Assembly (NCBI RefSeq): GCF_002197845.1
Contig: NZ_NIDE01000019.1
Coordinates: 558,001-622,000 of the forward strand
Reading direction: 5' to 3'
Length of the DNA stretch: 64,000 nt
Source: Fimbriiglobus ruber
GTDB taxonomy: Bacteria; Planctomycetota; Planctomycetia; Gemmatales; Gemmataceae
Made by a program: the position numbers and the translations under genes. Position 1 is the stretch's first letter. Every line of letters starts with the position of its first letter. Positions 44,741-54,437 of this stretch are shown here, in pieces. The notes below the pieces were generated by a model. The model had not been told where the DNA came from, did not search any database, and was given only the letters and a program-made list of their open reading frames with translations.

Positions 44741-44743
44741 ATT

Positions 44744-44835
44744 GGGCGTCCCGGCTAAAGCCGTCGGTGCTTCCAGGACTCCGCGTTCGCTGCGGTCGCT
44801 TTGCGACAGCTTCGCTTCCTTCCACCACCTGACGC
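44744..44835 (+). repeat. GGGCGTC/GACGC structured repeat, copy 4
   Basis: Begins GGGCGTCCCGGCTAAAGCCG, ends CACCTGACGC. Internal CCGCGTTCGCTGCGG and GTCGCTTTGCGAC hairpins. Longest copy (92 bp). Confidence 0.6.
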
Positions 44836-44872
44836 GGGAAGGAAGCCGTGGGTCGTTATTATTGAGCCAGGG

Positions 44873-45145
44873 TTACTCTTGATCGGTTTCTGCTTCAGGC
44901 CTGTCTTCTGCGTCGACAACCCGCTTCTTCAGTAAACCGGAGGACTGGATAGAAAAAAGCATCGCGTGATTGCAGGTGGGACACATCAAAGCGCAGAAGA
45001 GAGCGGAAGCCTTTGTGTTTCCCACCGTTACCATAAAGGGATAATCAAACAGGCCCATACCGTTTTGTTGGCAGGCCGGGCAAACCCGCTTGACGCCTTT
45101 GTTCTCCAGGTGCTTTTCACATGCTTGGCGTTGCGCATCCTGCAT
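44873..45145 (-). CDS. Zinc-ribbon protein, 90 aa
   Basis: CPACQQNGM (near 22) and MCPTCNHAMLF (near 55) form a C2..C2 zinc ribbon. No catalytic domain. Isolated gene. Confidence 0.55.
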   Translation of the reverse strand: MQDAQRQACEKHLENKGVKRVCPACQQNGMGLFDYPFMVTVGNTKASALFCALMCPTCNHAMLFSIQSSGLLKKRVVDAEDRPEAETDQE

Positions 45146-45326
45146 TATTGCCTCGGTTCATTCGTACATTCATCAGGTGACACAATCAGTGATTATACCA
45201 GAAGGAAGCCGTTACAGGTGGCGGCACAACCGACATTTCTCCCGGATATCCATCTCGGTAATTGCCTTGCTCATCCGGCGGTGCTACTGTCTCCCCAAGC
45301 CGAATGGGCTTTGAAAGAGTGGGGGA

Positions 45327-45650
45327 ATGAGCCTAAACATTTACCTAGAAAAAGTGCAGCCGACGACGATTTACGAGGCGAACATCACCCACAACCTCGG
45401 CCGCATGGCGAGGGAAGCTGGTATTTATGAGGCCCTTTGGAGGCCCGAAGAAATCGGTATTACTAAGGCCGAACAACTGATCGAACCGCTGACCAAGGGG
45501 CTCGCATTGCTCAAGTCTGACCCGGCCCGGTTCGAGGCTTTCAATTCGCCGAATGGATGGGGAATGTACAATCACTTCGTCCCCTTCGTGGAAAAGTATC
45601 TCGAAGCCTGCCGGGAATGCCCGGATGCGACCGTGCGGGCGTCCCGATGA
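45327..45650 (+). CDS. Phage-type hypothetical protein, 107 aa
   Basis: YEANITHNLGRMAREAGIYE and ALWRPEEIGITKAEQLIEPL, then NSPNGWGMYNHFVPFVEKYL and two Cys, a pattern recurrent in phage proteins of unknown role. The stop overlaps the next start. Confidence 0.6.
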   Translation: MSLNIYLEKVQPTTIYEANITHNLGRMAREAGIYEALWRPEEIGITKAEQLIEPLTKGLALLKSDPARFEAFNSPNGWGMYNHFVPFVEKYLEACRECPDATVRASR

Positions 45651-46228
45651 CTCGACGCTTCCTCACCCTCATCCTCCTCTGTTCCCCGGCCCTGGCCGAT
45701 CCCTCGATCACCGTGGCGTTCTCTCCTCACGGTGGAGCTACCGAGGCCGTGGTCCAGGTCATTTCGGAAGCGAAACAATCGGTCCACGTCGCTGCATACG
45801 GATTCACGTCAAAACCTGTCGCCCAGGCGCTGATCCAAGCCCACCAGCGGGGTGTCGAGGTCGAAGTGGTGCTGGACAAGAGCAACGCGTCAGCCCGGTA
45901 CTCGGAGGCATGGGAAATCGCCCAGGCTGGCATCCCGGTCAGGATCGCCTACCAGTACGCGATCATGCACGACAAGTTCGTTATCGTGGACGGGGTGACG
46001 GTGGAAACCGGGTCGTTCAACTTTACGACTGCGGCTGAGGAGCATAACGCGGAAAACGTACTGGTTTTGCGGGATGATCCCCAAGTTGCGGGAGCTTACG
46101 AGGCGAACTGGAAGAAGTTGTGGGCGGATAGTGAAATTGAAAGTAAATTGGGGTGTTCCGTGATGCACCCTATGATTCAGTTACTCCCATCGCTCCCTTT
46201 TGGGGTTAAAATCGCCCTCCCCGTTTGA
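45647..46228 (+). CDS. Phospholipase D-family nuclease (Nuc-like), exported
   Basis: 193 residues with a short signal (MTRRFLTLILLCSPALA). One HKD motif, MHDKFVIVDG, with TGSFNFTTAAEEHNAEN downstream: the single-motif endonuclease form that dimerises to build its active site. Degrades DNA in the periplasm or outside. The last ~22 residues (from KLGC) are read from sequence that ends TTTGACGCAAG like the structured repeats, so the original C-terminus may be altered. Confidence 0.82.
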   Translation: MTRRFLTLILLCSPALADPSITVAFSPHGGATEAVVQVISEAKQSVHVAAYGFTSKPVAQALIQAHQRGVEVEVVLDKSNASARYSEAWEIAQAGIPVRIAYQYAIMHDKFVIVDGVTVETGSFNFTTAAEEHNAENVLVLRDDPQVAGAYEANWKKLWADSEIESKLGCSVMHPMIQLLPSLPFGVKIALPV

Positions 46229-46288
46229 CGCAAGCAGAGGCTTTCATCATTAGTCATGACCGAGACTAGTATTCGACAGTTTTGAATA

Positions 46289-46975
46289 TTATGGATACTG
46301 ATCTGCAATTGCAGAATTTGTATGATGTGCATCGAGAGCTTTTTGCTTAGCCAAAGTAAGATTTTCCATCAACGTCTCGTGATGTAGTTTATTGATCAAA
46401 TTTGGATCTCTAATGTGGTCATGCAGCACTCGCAAGTTCACAGCATAGCTGTTTATGCCAACTATGCAAAAAAACGAAAGCCTTCGATACGCCACGCCAA
46501 GCGGTAGAACTTCCGTTTCTGAGTCGATGGTAGGCTGCTCCAATACGGCGTAGGCGGCATGAACAATTCCTCGCAATCGCGATTGGATTTTGGGGTTTAT
46601 TTCTTCAAATGAAGCCTTCAGGAGATTGTGAGCAAACTCGTTTCTGATAACGCGAATGCAGTGGGCGGCGGCAGTAATTAAATGCGGGACAAAGTTTGTC
46701 GCTTCAAGAAGGCGTATTTTCATAGAAAAACTAAATTCAGGCACATCGTTGTACACTGCGTATCGCGGAAAAAACAAAGCCAACATTTTGTCAAGTCTTT
46801 CCTCGATAATTAATGCCGTAACGATAGATAAAAGTCTGTCGTCATTCATTCCTTCGATTTTCTTAAAAAGCTCGGGCAGCTCATTATGTCGGAAATAATC
46901 CGACATTGGTTGATGGAAAAGACTCTCTCCGGGAGGTCCCTCGATAAGCCCGTGTTTGTTCTTTTCCTCCGGCAT
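46289..46975 (-). CDS. MltR-like / DUF4145-type protein, 228 aa
   Basis: All-helical, with LSIVTALIIEERLDKMLALF and AAHCIRVIRNEFAHNLLKAS, the RNEFAH signature of the mannitol-repressor-like family. AT-rich relative to neighbours, suggesting recent acquisition. No partner gene. Confidence 0.6.
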   Translation of the reverse strand: MPEEKNKHGLIEGPPGESLFHQPMSDYFRHNELPELFKKIEGMNDDRLLSIVTALIIEERLDKMLALFFPRYAVYNDVPEFSFSMKIRLLEATNFVPHLITAAAHCIRVIRNEFAHNLLKASFEEINPKIQSRLRGIVHAAYAVLEQPTIDSETEVLPLGVAYRRLSFFCIVGINSYAVNLRVLHDHIRDPNLINKLHHETLMENLTLAKQKALDAHHTNSAIADQYP

Positions 46976-47316
46976 TGTTAGGTCCTCTAGAAAAAAGTAG
47001 CCTGAATTAGTTCCGACTGCTCTTTGTTCTGCCCGGCCTTCAAGAGTGTTTTGGGTGAAGTGTCAAAATGGCATTCAAAAGATACTTCAGCCCCGGCCTA
47101 AGCAGCAATTGGGATTCTACTGCCCACGCGCATCGTAAACTCGAAATTCGCAGACGGCACCGTCCAACTTTATTCGCTTGTCACGGCATTATATTTTGAG
47201 TATTCTCAATTTCCATCGAATTTACGGGACAAACATGATCGAGGCATCTCCGCCCGATTTCCCAGATCTTTTGGTTGAGGCTGATGCGTGTGGTACTGGT
47301 CGCGTGATCGAGAAAT
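46976..47316. other. Gene-free, relatively AT-rich stretch
   Basis: 341 bp; no ORF, repeat or hairpin of note seen. Confidence 0.4.
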
Positions 47317-47883
47317 ATGAATAAGGAAAATCAAATCGTCGTAACACCCTCTTCCCAGGACATCGCTAACGCGGCCCGCCATACCGAAACCGCCGGACGA
47401 CAGAAAGCCGAGTACGAGCAGGCCCGGACTTTCGTGGAATCCGTCCTCGGCCCCGGGTTTATCCCGATTGGTCGGCATTATCTGGTTGACCACGACGAGG
47501 AAGTGCGAGCGCGTCGTTCAGGCGGCAGGATGGCATCCGAGGCCACGGTCATCACGGCCGAGAAGGACGGTGTTCGGCGCCACGTTGCGGTGATCGGGGA
47601 CGAGACCAGGGAATGCGCTTCGTATGAGGAAGGGTTCGGGGCGATGCTGACCGAACCGGACCCAATGAGGGGATTTACTCACAAGGGACAGTGGTGTTCG
47701 GTCCATCGGTACTCGCTTTACTGGGCGGGCTACGAACCTGGGTATGCACCACGAACGGCTGAGCAACTCGCAGCCGCTCGCGTGAAGAGGGAAGCGAGGG
47801 GGGTGGAGCGGGAGGCGAAAGGGAACCTCTTTGGACAGATCATTCGGGAGGAAGGGTTTGTACCGAAACGGAGAGGGAGATGA
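47317..47883 (+). CDS. Hypothetical protein, 188 aa
   Basis: Not recognised. Charged, soluble: SEATVITAEKDGVRRHVAVI may be a beta-strand core; a Lys/Arg-rich C-terminal helix follows. Weak RBS. Confidence 0.5.
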   Translation: MNKENQIVVTPSSQDIANAARHTETAGRQKAEYEQARTFVESVLGPGFIPIGRHYLVDHDEEVRARRSGGRMASEATVITAEKDGVRRHVAVIGDETRECASYEEGFGAMLTEPDPMRGFTHKGQWCSVHRYSLYWAGYEPGYAPRTAEQLAAARVKREARGVEREAKGNLFGQIIREEGFVPKRRGR

Positions 47884-48023
47884 GTCGCCACCCTCATCAG
47901 AATAACCGGAAATTGAGCTTTGGCCCGCTCTAGTCAACTAGAATCGGCTGAAGTGTGTGAAGAATTTGCCCCGGATACGGTTCCCTGGACTGCTCCGCAA
48001 CTCAATGCTACGTACCACGCGAA

Positions 48024-48332
48024 ATGATCGATTACAAAAAGGCGAAGGCCTGCGCTGACCTCCTCCAGGCGCTGGCGGAACCGACCCGGCTTCGGATCAT
48101 CGAGCTACTGCTCTCCGGCAAGAAGAACGTCTCCGAACTGGCCCGCGATCTGAAAACTGAGATCGTAAACGTCTCCCACCACCTGAGTGTTCTCCGCCAT
48201 TCCGGACTCGTTTTAAACGAAAAGCACGGCCGCCAGGTCGAATACTCACTCCACCCGGATTACTTCCCGGATGCAGAAGCGGCTTCTGCGGACTTCGGAT
48301 GGTGTCGCATCGAAATTTACGCGGAGGAATGA
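48024..48332 (+). CDS. ArsR-family winged-helix regulator, copy 1
   Basis: 102 residues. LLQALAEPTRLRIIELLLSG then VSHHLSVLRHSGLVLNEKHG is the ArsR DNA-binding core. No CxC metal motif is visible, so metal sensing is unlikely. A second copy follows at 48529. Confidence 0.85.
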   Translation: MIDYKKAKACADLLQALAEPTRLRIIELLLSGKKNVSELARDLKTEIVNVSHHLSVLRHSGLVLNEKHGRQVEYSLHPDYFPDAEAASADFGWCRIEIYAEE

Positions 48333-48528
48333 GTAGCGGCGAACATCGAGGAAGGGTACGAGAAGAAGCGGAAGAGACGGCGATCGATCAGGAAGGGTTC
48401 GGAAGTACCGGCTTCGGACAGCTTAAAAGTCCAAGGAATCGAAATTTCGGCCTGCAACTTGCTCTTTTTGAGCGATCTCCCCGCACCGACTTTTCTACCA
48501 CACCAGTCGATACAGGAATTTGCTCGAA

Positions 48529-48837
48529 ATGACCGATTTCAAGCAGGCGGAGCAGTGTGCCAAGCTCTTTCTTGCGCTCGCGGAACCGAGCCGCATTCGG
48601 ATAATCGATATTCTCCGCGTGGACAAGAAGACCGTCATCGACCTGGCCATGCTCTTGAAGACGGAAATCGTAAATGTTACTCATCACTTGAATGTGCTGC
48701 ACGAAGTCGGATTAATTCAAAGAAAGAAGTTCGGTCGGGTCTTCGAGTATTCCTTGAATCCGGAAATGGTATCGGAGGACGGGGCGGTTTACTTAGACCT
48801 CGGGTTGTATCGTGTAGTGCTTCCGGCGGTGGAATAA
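48529..48837 (+). CDS. ArsR-family winged-helix regulator, copy 2
   Basis: 102 residues from ATG at 48529, with AGGA upstream. LFLALAEPSRIRIIDILRVD and VTHHLNVLHEVGLIQRKKFG match copy 1 closely, also without a CxC motif. No obvious target gene lies nearby on this strand. Confidence 0.85.
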   Translation: MTDFKQAEQCAKLFLALAEPSRIRIIDILRVDKKTVIDLAMLLKTEIVNVTHHLNVLHEVGLIQRKKFGRVFEYSLNPEMVSEDGAVYLDLGLYRVVLPAVE

Positions 48838-48864
48838 GGAATCAGAGACATTGGCGGGGAGTTG

Positions 48865-49626
48865 TCACTCTTTTCCGAGAATGGCGTCCACACAAAAGCA
48901 TCCCCTCACGTGAGGCCCCGGCCCCCGGCAGTGGGTCAGCACCTGGTCGTCGCAGCACCCGCTGTCTTGGAGCGCGTCGGCCAGGATCGGCATTAGCGAG
49001 AAGTCTCGGGAGTCGTACATCTGGCGGGCAAGCGTGGTGACGGTGGAGGTGAGCCAGGAGGGGTCGAAAGCCACGGGGCAGGTTTTGTTCCCGAAGATGT
49101 CCCGGCTGATGCCGGCTATCGCTATTCGCACCCGCGCCATCCTATCCCGTGCGGCTTGTGTAGACGAGCGGGCGAACGTATGCCAAGTAACGAGGGCCCT
49201 GAGACAGTAGTCCACGGCGTCCCCTTCTCCTCCGGTCAGAATGGTCCCAGGTCGGGGCCGGAGGGTCAAGAGTACCGCGCGGGAGAGGTCAGCCCGAGTC
49301 TGGCTGGACTGTCCCTCCACCCGCCAAGCCTCTGTGTTCAGGGCCAAGTCCCATGCTGAAGAGACGGCCTGTGCGACCGCGTCTTCAGAGTGCGTCGGTT
49401 CTCGGGTGGTTACGACATCCTCCCAGCGGGTATTTGCAGCCGTTTCTGCCTCTGGGTCGTCAGCGCACAACTCGGCGGTGTCAAGGGTGAGCGCAAAGCG
49501 GGGGTCGTAGAACTCATCTGAACGTACCCGGCAAGCCGCGACCATCAGCAGCCGCCGTTGGCGGGTCGAAGCCCGGTTGCGGGCGGCGTTGTATGCCAAA
49601 CTTGTAACTTGCACACCTCGACCCAT
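48865..49626 (-). CDS. Planctomycete paralogous-family protein, 253 aa
   Basis: Start ATG 49626 with GGGAG upstream. The C-terminal module (FDPSWLTSTVTTLARQMYDS, LMPILADALQDSGC and HVRGCFCVDAILG) matches the neighbour at 49629-50267; the N-terminal RRLLMVAACRVRSDEF corresponds to its LFAVACCRR box. Function unknown. Confidence 0.6.
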   Translation of the reverse strand: MGRGVQVTSLAYNAARNRASTRQRRLLMVAACRVRSDEFYDPRFALTLDTAELCADDPEAETAANTRWEDVVTTREPTHSEDAVAQAVSSAWDLALNTEAWRVEGQSSQTRADLSRAVLLTLRPRPGTILTGGEGDAVDYCLRALVTWHTFARSSTQAARDRMARVRIAIAGISRDIFGNKTCPVAFDPSWLTSTVTTLARQMYDSRDFSLMPILADALQDSGCCDDQVLTHCRGPGPHVRGCFCVDAILGKE

Positions 49627-49628
49627 CG

Positions 49629-50267
49629 TCAGTTTCTCCCAAGCAGTAAGTCTAAAGCCCAACAGCCGCGAGTGTGGACCGTTTCCGAGCGGCAGTGGTT
49701 CAGGAGGTCGGGGTTGTCGCAGGAGGCTTCTTCGAGAGCATCAGCGAGGATCGGGAGGCGGTCGAAGGCACGGTCGGTGTAGATGCCTTGAGCGAGAGAA
49801 AGGACAGTGGGGGTTTGCCAGCGCGGATCGAAGGGAGGAGCGAAGGGGTTGAAGATGCAGCGGAGGAGGTGAACGTGAGCTAGCGTTTCACTTTCAGGGG
49901 CGTCTTCTGCCTCTCCCCACTCAATGCCTTGCTCGGCAGCTGCCACAGCGGCGCGGACACCCCATGTGGCTCCGAATGCGGGTCTACCTTCCAGCGAGAT
50001 CGATGAAAATAACGCCGCATCGATCGCAGTCTCAGCCGCATCAACATGCACTTCTGCCGCCGCTCGCTCGGTTTCCGTGGCCTGCCCATCAGCGTATCTT
50101 TCCGCCACCTCGACGACCAAGTGGGCATCCACGTCGTCAATTAGGTGAAACAATCGACGACAACACGCCACCGCGAATAGCCTCAGCTTCCGATCACTGG
50201 CCTTCCCCCGGAGGAATTCCAGCATCGGGGTGGGGTCGGTGGATGTTAGCCATTCGGATTCGGTCAT
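49629..50267 (-). CDS. Planctomycete paralogous-family protein, 212 aa
   Basis: MTESEWLTSTDPTPMLEFLR, then KLRLFAVACCRRLFHLIDD and the C-terminal LPILADALEEASCDN plus HTRGCWALDLLLG. I recall this architecture as a large Gemmata-type family without known function. It is 2 bp upstream of its diverged copy. Confidence 0.65.
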   Translation of the reverse strand: MTESEWLTSTDPTPMLEFLRGKASDRKLRLFAVACCRRLFHLIDDVDAHLVVEVAERYADGQATETERAAAEVHVDAAETAIDAALFSSISLEGRPAFGATWGVRAAVAAAEQGIEWGEAEDAPESETLAHVHLLRCIFNPFAPPFDPRWQTPTVLSLAQGIYTDRAFDRLPILADALEEASCDNPDLLNHCRSETVHTRGCWALDLLLGRN

Positions 50268-50652
50268 GAGGGGATTTTATCAGAGATTTGAAGGGTTTGG
50301 GCGTCTCCCTTCGGGCCGCCTCCTTCAGCACTCCGCTTCGCTGCGGTGCTGCGCACGCCTGCTTACGGCGGCTGACGCGGTTTCCTTCGTGGCATGTCAG
50401 ATTGGCCAAATAGCTCGGCAAAAGAGGACAGACAAGAGAACGGGATGTCCTTGCTGTACGCATTAATGAATATCGAATTGAAAAAATATGCAAAAAGCGA
50501 CAAACAGCATTGCTCACCTGCGTGCCCGTCGGTTAGACTTATACTCTGCTAATCATGTGATTCGCGGGGCACACTCTCCCTTTCTGCGCCGTAATTCTTG
50601 AAGAGTAAACTGGGTCCAATTGCTCAATCGCATTTTTGAAGGAGTGCCCCTG
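50268..50652. other. Intergenic region with structured repeat
   Basis: 385 bp holding repeat copy 5 (50299-50378) and, presumably, divergent promoters. Nothing else seen. Confidence 0.45.
50299..50378 (+). repeat. GGGCGTC/GACGC structured repeat, copy 5
   Basis: Begins GGGCGTCTCCCTTCGGG, ends GGCGGCTGACGC. CAGCAC/GTGCTG encloses CCGCTTCGCTGCGG. It lies just upstream of a minus-strand gene, unlike copies 1-4, which follow plus-strand genes. Confidence 0.6.
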
Positions 50653-51513
50653 GTGCATCGTGACAAAAGTCGGCGCGGATTTACGTTGATCGAACTGCTG
50701 GTGGTTATCGCGATCATCGCCATCCTCATCGGGCTGTTGCTGCCCGCTGTTCAAAAGGTACGAGAAGCGGCTTCGCGGGCTAAATGCCAGAACAACGTCA
50801 AACAGATCGCTCTCGCCTGCCACAACGCCGAAAGTACCCTCGGCTTGCTACCCCCAGCCTGGGGAACTTATGGGTCGGGCATCAAGGGGCCGATTTTCTT
50901 CCACTTGCTTCCCTACGTCGAGCAGACGGCGTTGTACGCGTCCAGTCTATTAAACGGTGTGAACGATTGCTCATACGGTAGCAAGTACGCGGGAGGTGGC
51001 AATCCCGTGTGTGGAGCTCTGGTCAAGACTTACCAATGCCCATCGGATTCGACTGTGAACACCCACAACGACAGCAACTGGAATCCGAGCGGGCAAACTA
51101 CCTATGCCGATAATTGGCAGGTGTTTGCGAACGTCAGCGCCGGGACGGGCCAGGGGTCTGCTAAGCTCGCGTCCACCTTCCTTGACGGCACGTCGAACAC
51201 GATCTTGTTCGCCGAACGTGTCGGAAAGTGTGGCGGTGTCTATCCCCTCTACGCCAGATGGGACAATCAATCCGATGCATATTCACCCGTCTTCGCCGGA
51301 CCGAGCGACACGACGGGCACGACCCTGACTCCCCAGGCGGGGGTTACTATCGCGAATTGCAATTACAAGCAACCCAATTCTTTCCACACTGGCGGGGTGA
51401 TCTGCGGCTTGGGGGATGGAAGCATTCGATTCGTATCGAGTTCGGTGAGCGGGACAACTTTCTGGGCGGCTTGCACGCCTGCGAACTCTGACTTGCTCGG
51501 TTCGGACTGGTAG
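50653..51513 (+). CDS. DUF1559 / type II secretion prepilin-like protein
   Basis: 286 residues; GTG at 50653 follows AAGGAG by 8 bases. A prepilin cleavage motif [19 protein letters not shown] near the N-terminus, then the DUF1559 body ([46 protein letters not shown]). Very expanded in planctomycetes; presumed pseudopilin-like surface protein. Confidence 0.92.
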   Translation: MHRDKSRRGFTLIELLVVIAIIAILIGLLLPAVQKVREAASRAKCQNNVKQIALACHNAESTLGLLPPAWGTYGSGIKGPIFFHLLPYVEQTALYASSLLNGVNDCSYGSKYAGGGNPVCGALVKTYQCPSDSTVNTHNDSNWNPSGQTTYADNWQVFANVSAGTGQGSAKLASTFLDGTSNTILFAERVGKCGGVYPLYARWDNQSDAYSPVFAGPSDTTGTTLTPQAGVTIANCNYKQPNSFHTGGVICGLGDGSIRFVSSSVSGTTFWAACTPANSDLLGSDW

Positions 51514-51941
51514 GATCTCAAGGATTGCGGGGGTATATACCCGTTCTGAAGTTAACCCTGCGCAAGCAGTAATCGGAGCCATCCAAATTGGGCGGCTCTT
51601 GTCTTAACTGGTCTTCGAGTGCTCTCCTGCGCCAAGCGGGAGATTCGGCCGGTGTTGGCGGATCGAATCTATGACGGAGAGTCTCCGCGGCTGTCACTTC
51701 TTCAGCTTCTCGATCAGATACGTACCCGTAGAGGCCGGCTTCACATCATTCTCTGAGCTCGAACGGAAGACCACCTCGACACCCGTGGCCTTGAGCTTCT
51801 CGGCGAGCTTGAGGCCCAAGATCGGCGAATGCACCGCATCGGGATGGGACTCGCCTGCCTTGGCCCCCTTCACGCCGCCGTAGTACAGGCCGATCGGCGG
51901 GTCGTCCTTGGTGACGAGATTGATCGGCGAATACTCCTTAA

Positions 51942-53311
51942 CAGTACAGCGCGTATTTTACGTAACACGTTTGTGCCGCTGCTTCTTATGAGATCGGGTG
52001 GCTTGCTTGTTTCGCCGCTGGTGGTATTGAATTACGTCGCTGGTATGTTGGGTGGCCCCGGTTCCCCGTCGCCGCCGGAACAGGATCGCGCACCGGACGT
52101 TGAGCGCCCGGCACACCTGCTCCATCGTCACGTCTGGGTTTTTCCCCCCGGAGCCGCTCCGTGTGGGCGGCGACGAATCCGAGGACGACCACGGCCAGGG
52201 TCAGGTGCCGCATCAGCCCCGTGTAATCCCGCCCCTCGTAGTGCATCAGTCCGACTTCCTGTTTGGCGACCCGGAATAGATGCTCGACCGTCCACCGGCG
52301 GAAGGCGACGGCGAGAATCCGAGCCACCGGCTCGGCCGTGGCGTTCGTCAGGAAGTACTTGATCTCCCCGGTCGCGTCGTTGCGGGCGACCATCAGGGTG
52401 TGCTTGCGGTCGGCCACCCAGACGATGGCGGTGGCCACCCGCCAGACCGACGGGCGGGTCGTCTGGCGGGTCAACCGGTACACTCGCCCCCGCTCGGCGT
52501 GACCCCCGGTCAACCGCTCGTCGGCCCGCCGGGAGGGGCCCCCGGCCGCGTCCCGGACGGCGAAATTCGTCGGGATTTCACCCACGAACCGCTGTCCCAT
52601 CACGCCCAACACGGTCAGGAGCGGGACGGCTGCCCCGTACCCTTCGTCGAACGTCAGCCAGTCGAACGTGATCCCGTTCGTGTTCGCCCGGAGGAGTTGG
52701 TCGAGGGCCAGCCGCCACTTCGGGTGGTGCCGGACGGTGTCCGGGATGCCGGCCGCCTGACACCGCGCGCGGTCCACGTCCCACGACTCGGGTAGGAACA
52801 GGTCGGCGTCCAACAGGGTACGAAAGGTGCCCTTGGTGACCCCCACGTGGACGGTCACGATCCCATTGTCGACCTTGCCCACACACCCCAGGTACTGCCG
52901 TTGGACGCCCGGAGTGTGATCCCCCCACTTCCGGCTGCTCGTCTCGTCGATCACCCCGACCGTTCCGACGGGATCGGTCGGGAGATCGGCCAGCGTATCG
53001 GCCACGAATCGGTGCAACCGCGTCCGGGCCTCGTCGTACGACCACACCGAGGTCGTCACGAACAACTGGAGGGTACGGACCGTCGTCCCGCTCGCCAACG
53101 CGATCGGTTCGATCGATTTCCGCGGCAGGTCGGATAACAGGCCCCGACAATACGTGTCGAAGTGGGCGGCCGTGCGGTCCTGCCGGAACACGTCCCGATA
53201 CCGGCCCAGATACCGGGCGAACGCCGGGCCGACGCCCACGATTTCCTGCTCGGTCATGTGATTCCTCCTAAATCCTTCCCTCCCATCCTATTAAATTACT
53301 GCGCTGTACTG
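51942..53311 (-). mobile_element. IS701-type insertion sequence, 1370 bp
   Basis: Inverted ends CAGTACAGCGC with weaker similarity beyond; 4-bp duplication TTAA at 51938-51941 and 53312-53315, fitting the YTAR targets of IS701 elements. Confidence 0.85.
51958..53257 (-). pseudogene. IS701-family transposase with a late frameshift
   Basis: ATG at 53257 after AGGAGG. DDE core: VGVIDETSSRKWGDHT, DWLTFDEGYGAAVP and RRWTVEHLFRVAKQEVGLMH. Near 52153 a GGGGGGAAAAACCC run shifts the frame: in the start frame the product ends with unlikely low-complexity sequence at 51986, whereas the alternative frame gives VTMEQVCRALNVRCAILFRR to a stop at 51958. Either a 1-base indel or programmed slippage. Confidence 0.7.
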
Positions 53312-54232
53312 TTAAGCCATGGGGTGACCGTTTCCCGGTTCTTTTCCACATTGTCGAGCGTCCTCATTCCGAACGAATGAGCTCCATATGTGTAGTTCGG
53401 AAGCCATTCGCGGACCTCTTTCGGATCGAGCGTGGTTTGAGCGCTGTCGACTGCGGCGCAAAACAACCGCGTCGATTCGCGAGCCACCGGGTCATTGCTC
53501 TGGGGATCGGCCATGTCGTCGTGCAGGGCCAACCAGAGCGCGGAGCAACCGCCCGCCGAGGCGCCTGTGGCCCCGATCCGACTCTTGTCGATGTTCCACG
53601 CGGCGGCCTTGGAGCGGACGAACTGCAACGCGCGGGCCGCGTCTTCGAGCGGGGCCTTCACCGGCGGCGTCACCTTCTGCTCGACCCCCTGCTTGATGAA
53701 GCGGTAATTGATCGTGACCACGGAAATGCCATTATCCAGGTATGGCTTCACGAAGATGTAGTAGTTGCTCTTGTCACCGCGTACCCATCCGCCGCCATGA
53801 ATACAGAAGACGAGTGGTGTGGGCTTATCCGATTTGGCCTGGAAGAAATCGAGCACCTGCCGTTCGAGCGGCCCGTACGCCAGGTTCTCCGCAGTCGGGG
53901 GCACCGGAGGGGGCGACGGTTGTCTCTTGACCGCCTTTTCGTCCTTCTTGGTGTCCTTCGTGTCCTTGACATCTTGAGCAAGAACGCTGCTTATTGCAAC
54001 GAGCCCGAAGGCGAGAACAGGGCCGAAAATACTTAGAGTCATGGGAAATTCTTTGCTTCGGTGGGTAAGAAAGAGGCAGGGATGGCAACGACGCACAAAG
54101 TGCCTCGCCTGATTCAGGCTTCATCTGACTTGGAAGTGAGTATACCCGCCGCTTCGACGGAGCAATAAGGAAAACCCTGTAGCACATGTCACCACGCGTT
54201 TACCGCTAACAGATCCACCGCAGGCCGGTGTA

Positions 54233-54415
54233 AACGACCGTCGCATCTGCGAGGCGATTTACGGTGCGGGCTGGCAGTCGAAGCTGGCCCGCGATCTCGT
54301 CCGAGAGCCCAGGACCATCCGCCGGTGGAAGTCCGGGGAAAGCCCGATACCGAAGGCGGTGGTGGAGTGGTTGAGGGAGCGGCAAAGTCGGTTATCCTAC
54401 TGGCCGCTCGGGTGA
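54233..54415 (+). pseudogene. 5'-truncated HTH protein of the 'YGPGW' family, copy 3
   Basis: RRICEAIYGAGWQSKLARDL then REPRTIRRWKSGESPIPKAV matches 26234-26425 almost to its end, but no start codon is available upstream in frame. The reading frame ends at 54415. Confidence 0.6.
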
Positions 54416-54437
54416 AGAGCTTGGTTAGGGCAGACAC

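Larger units (their letters stand above)
51694..54042 (-). pseudogene. Secreted alpha/beta hydrolase (BD-FAE-like esterase) split by an IS701-type element
   Basis: Parts 53316-54042 and 51694-51941 join in frame over one TTAA to 324 residues. Signal peptide (VLAFGLVAISSVLAQ), then CIHGGGWVRGD oxyanion region and GATGASAGGCSALW nucleophile elbow in the N-terminal part. The C-terminal part supplies HSPILGLKLAEKL with the catalytic-type His. At present the frame stops inside the IS, so the enzyme lacks its C-terminal third and is probably inactive. Confidence 0.8.

Noticed and set aside
52280-52795. 171-codon plus-strand frame in the IS701-type element
   Set aside because: Antisense of the transposase, with typical Gly/Arg/Val-rich shadow composition.
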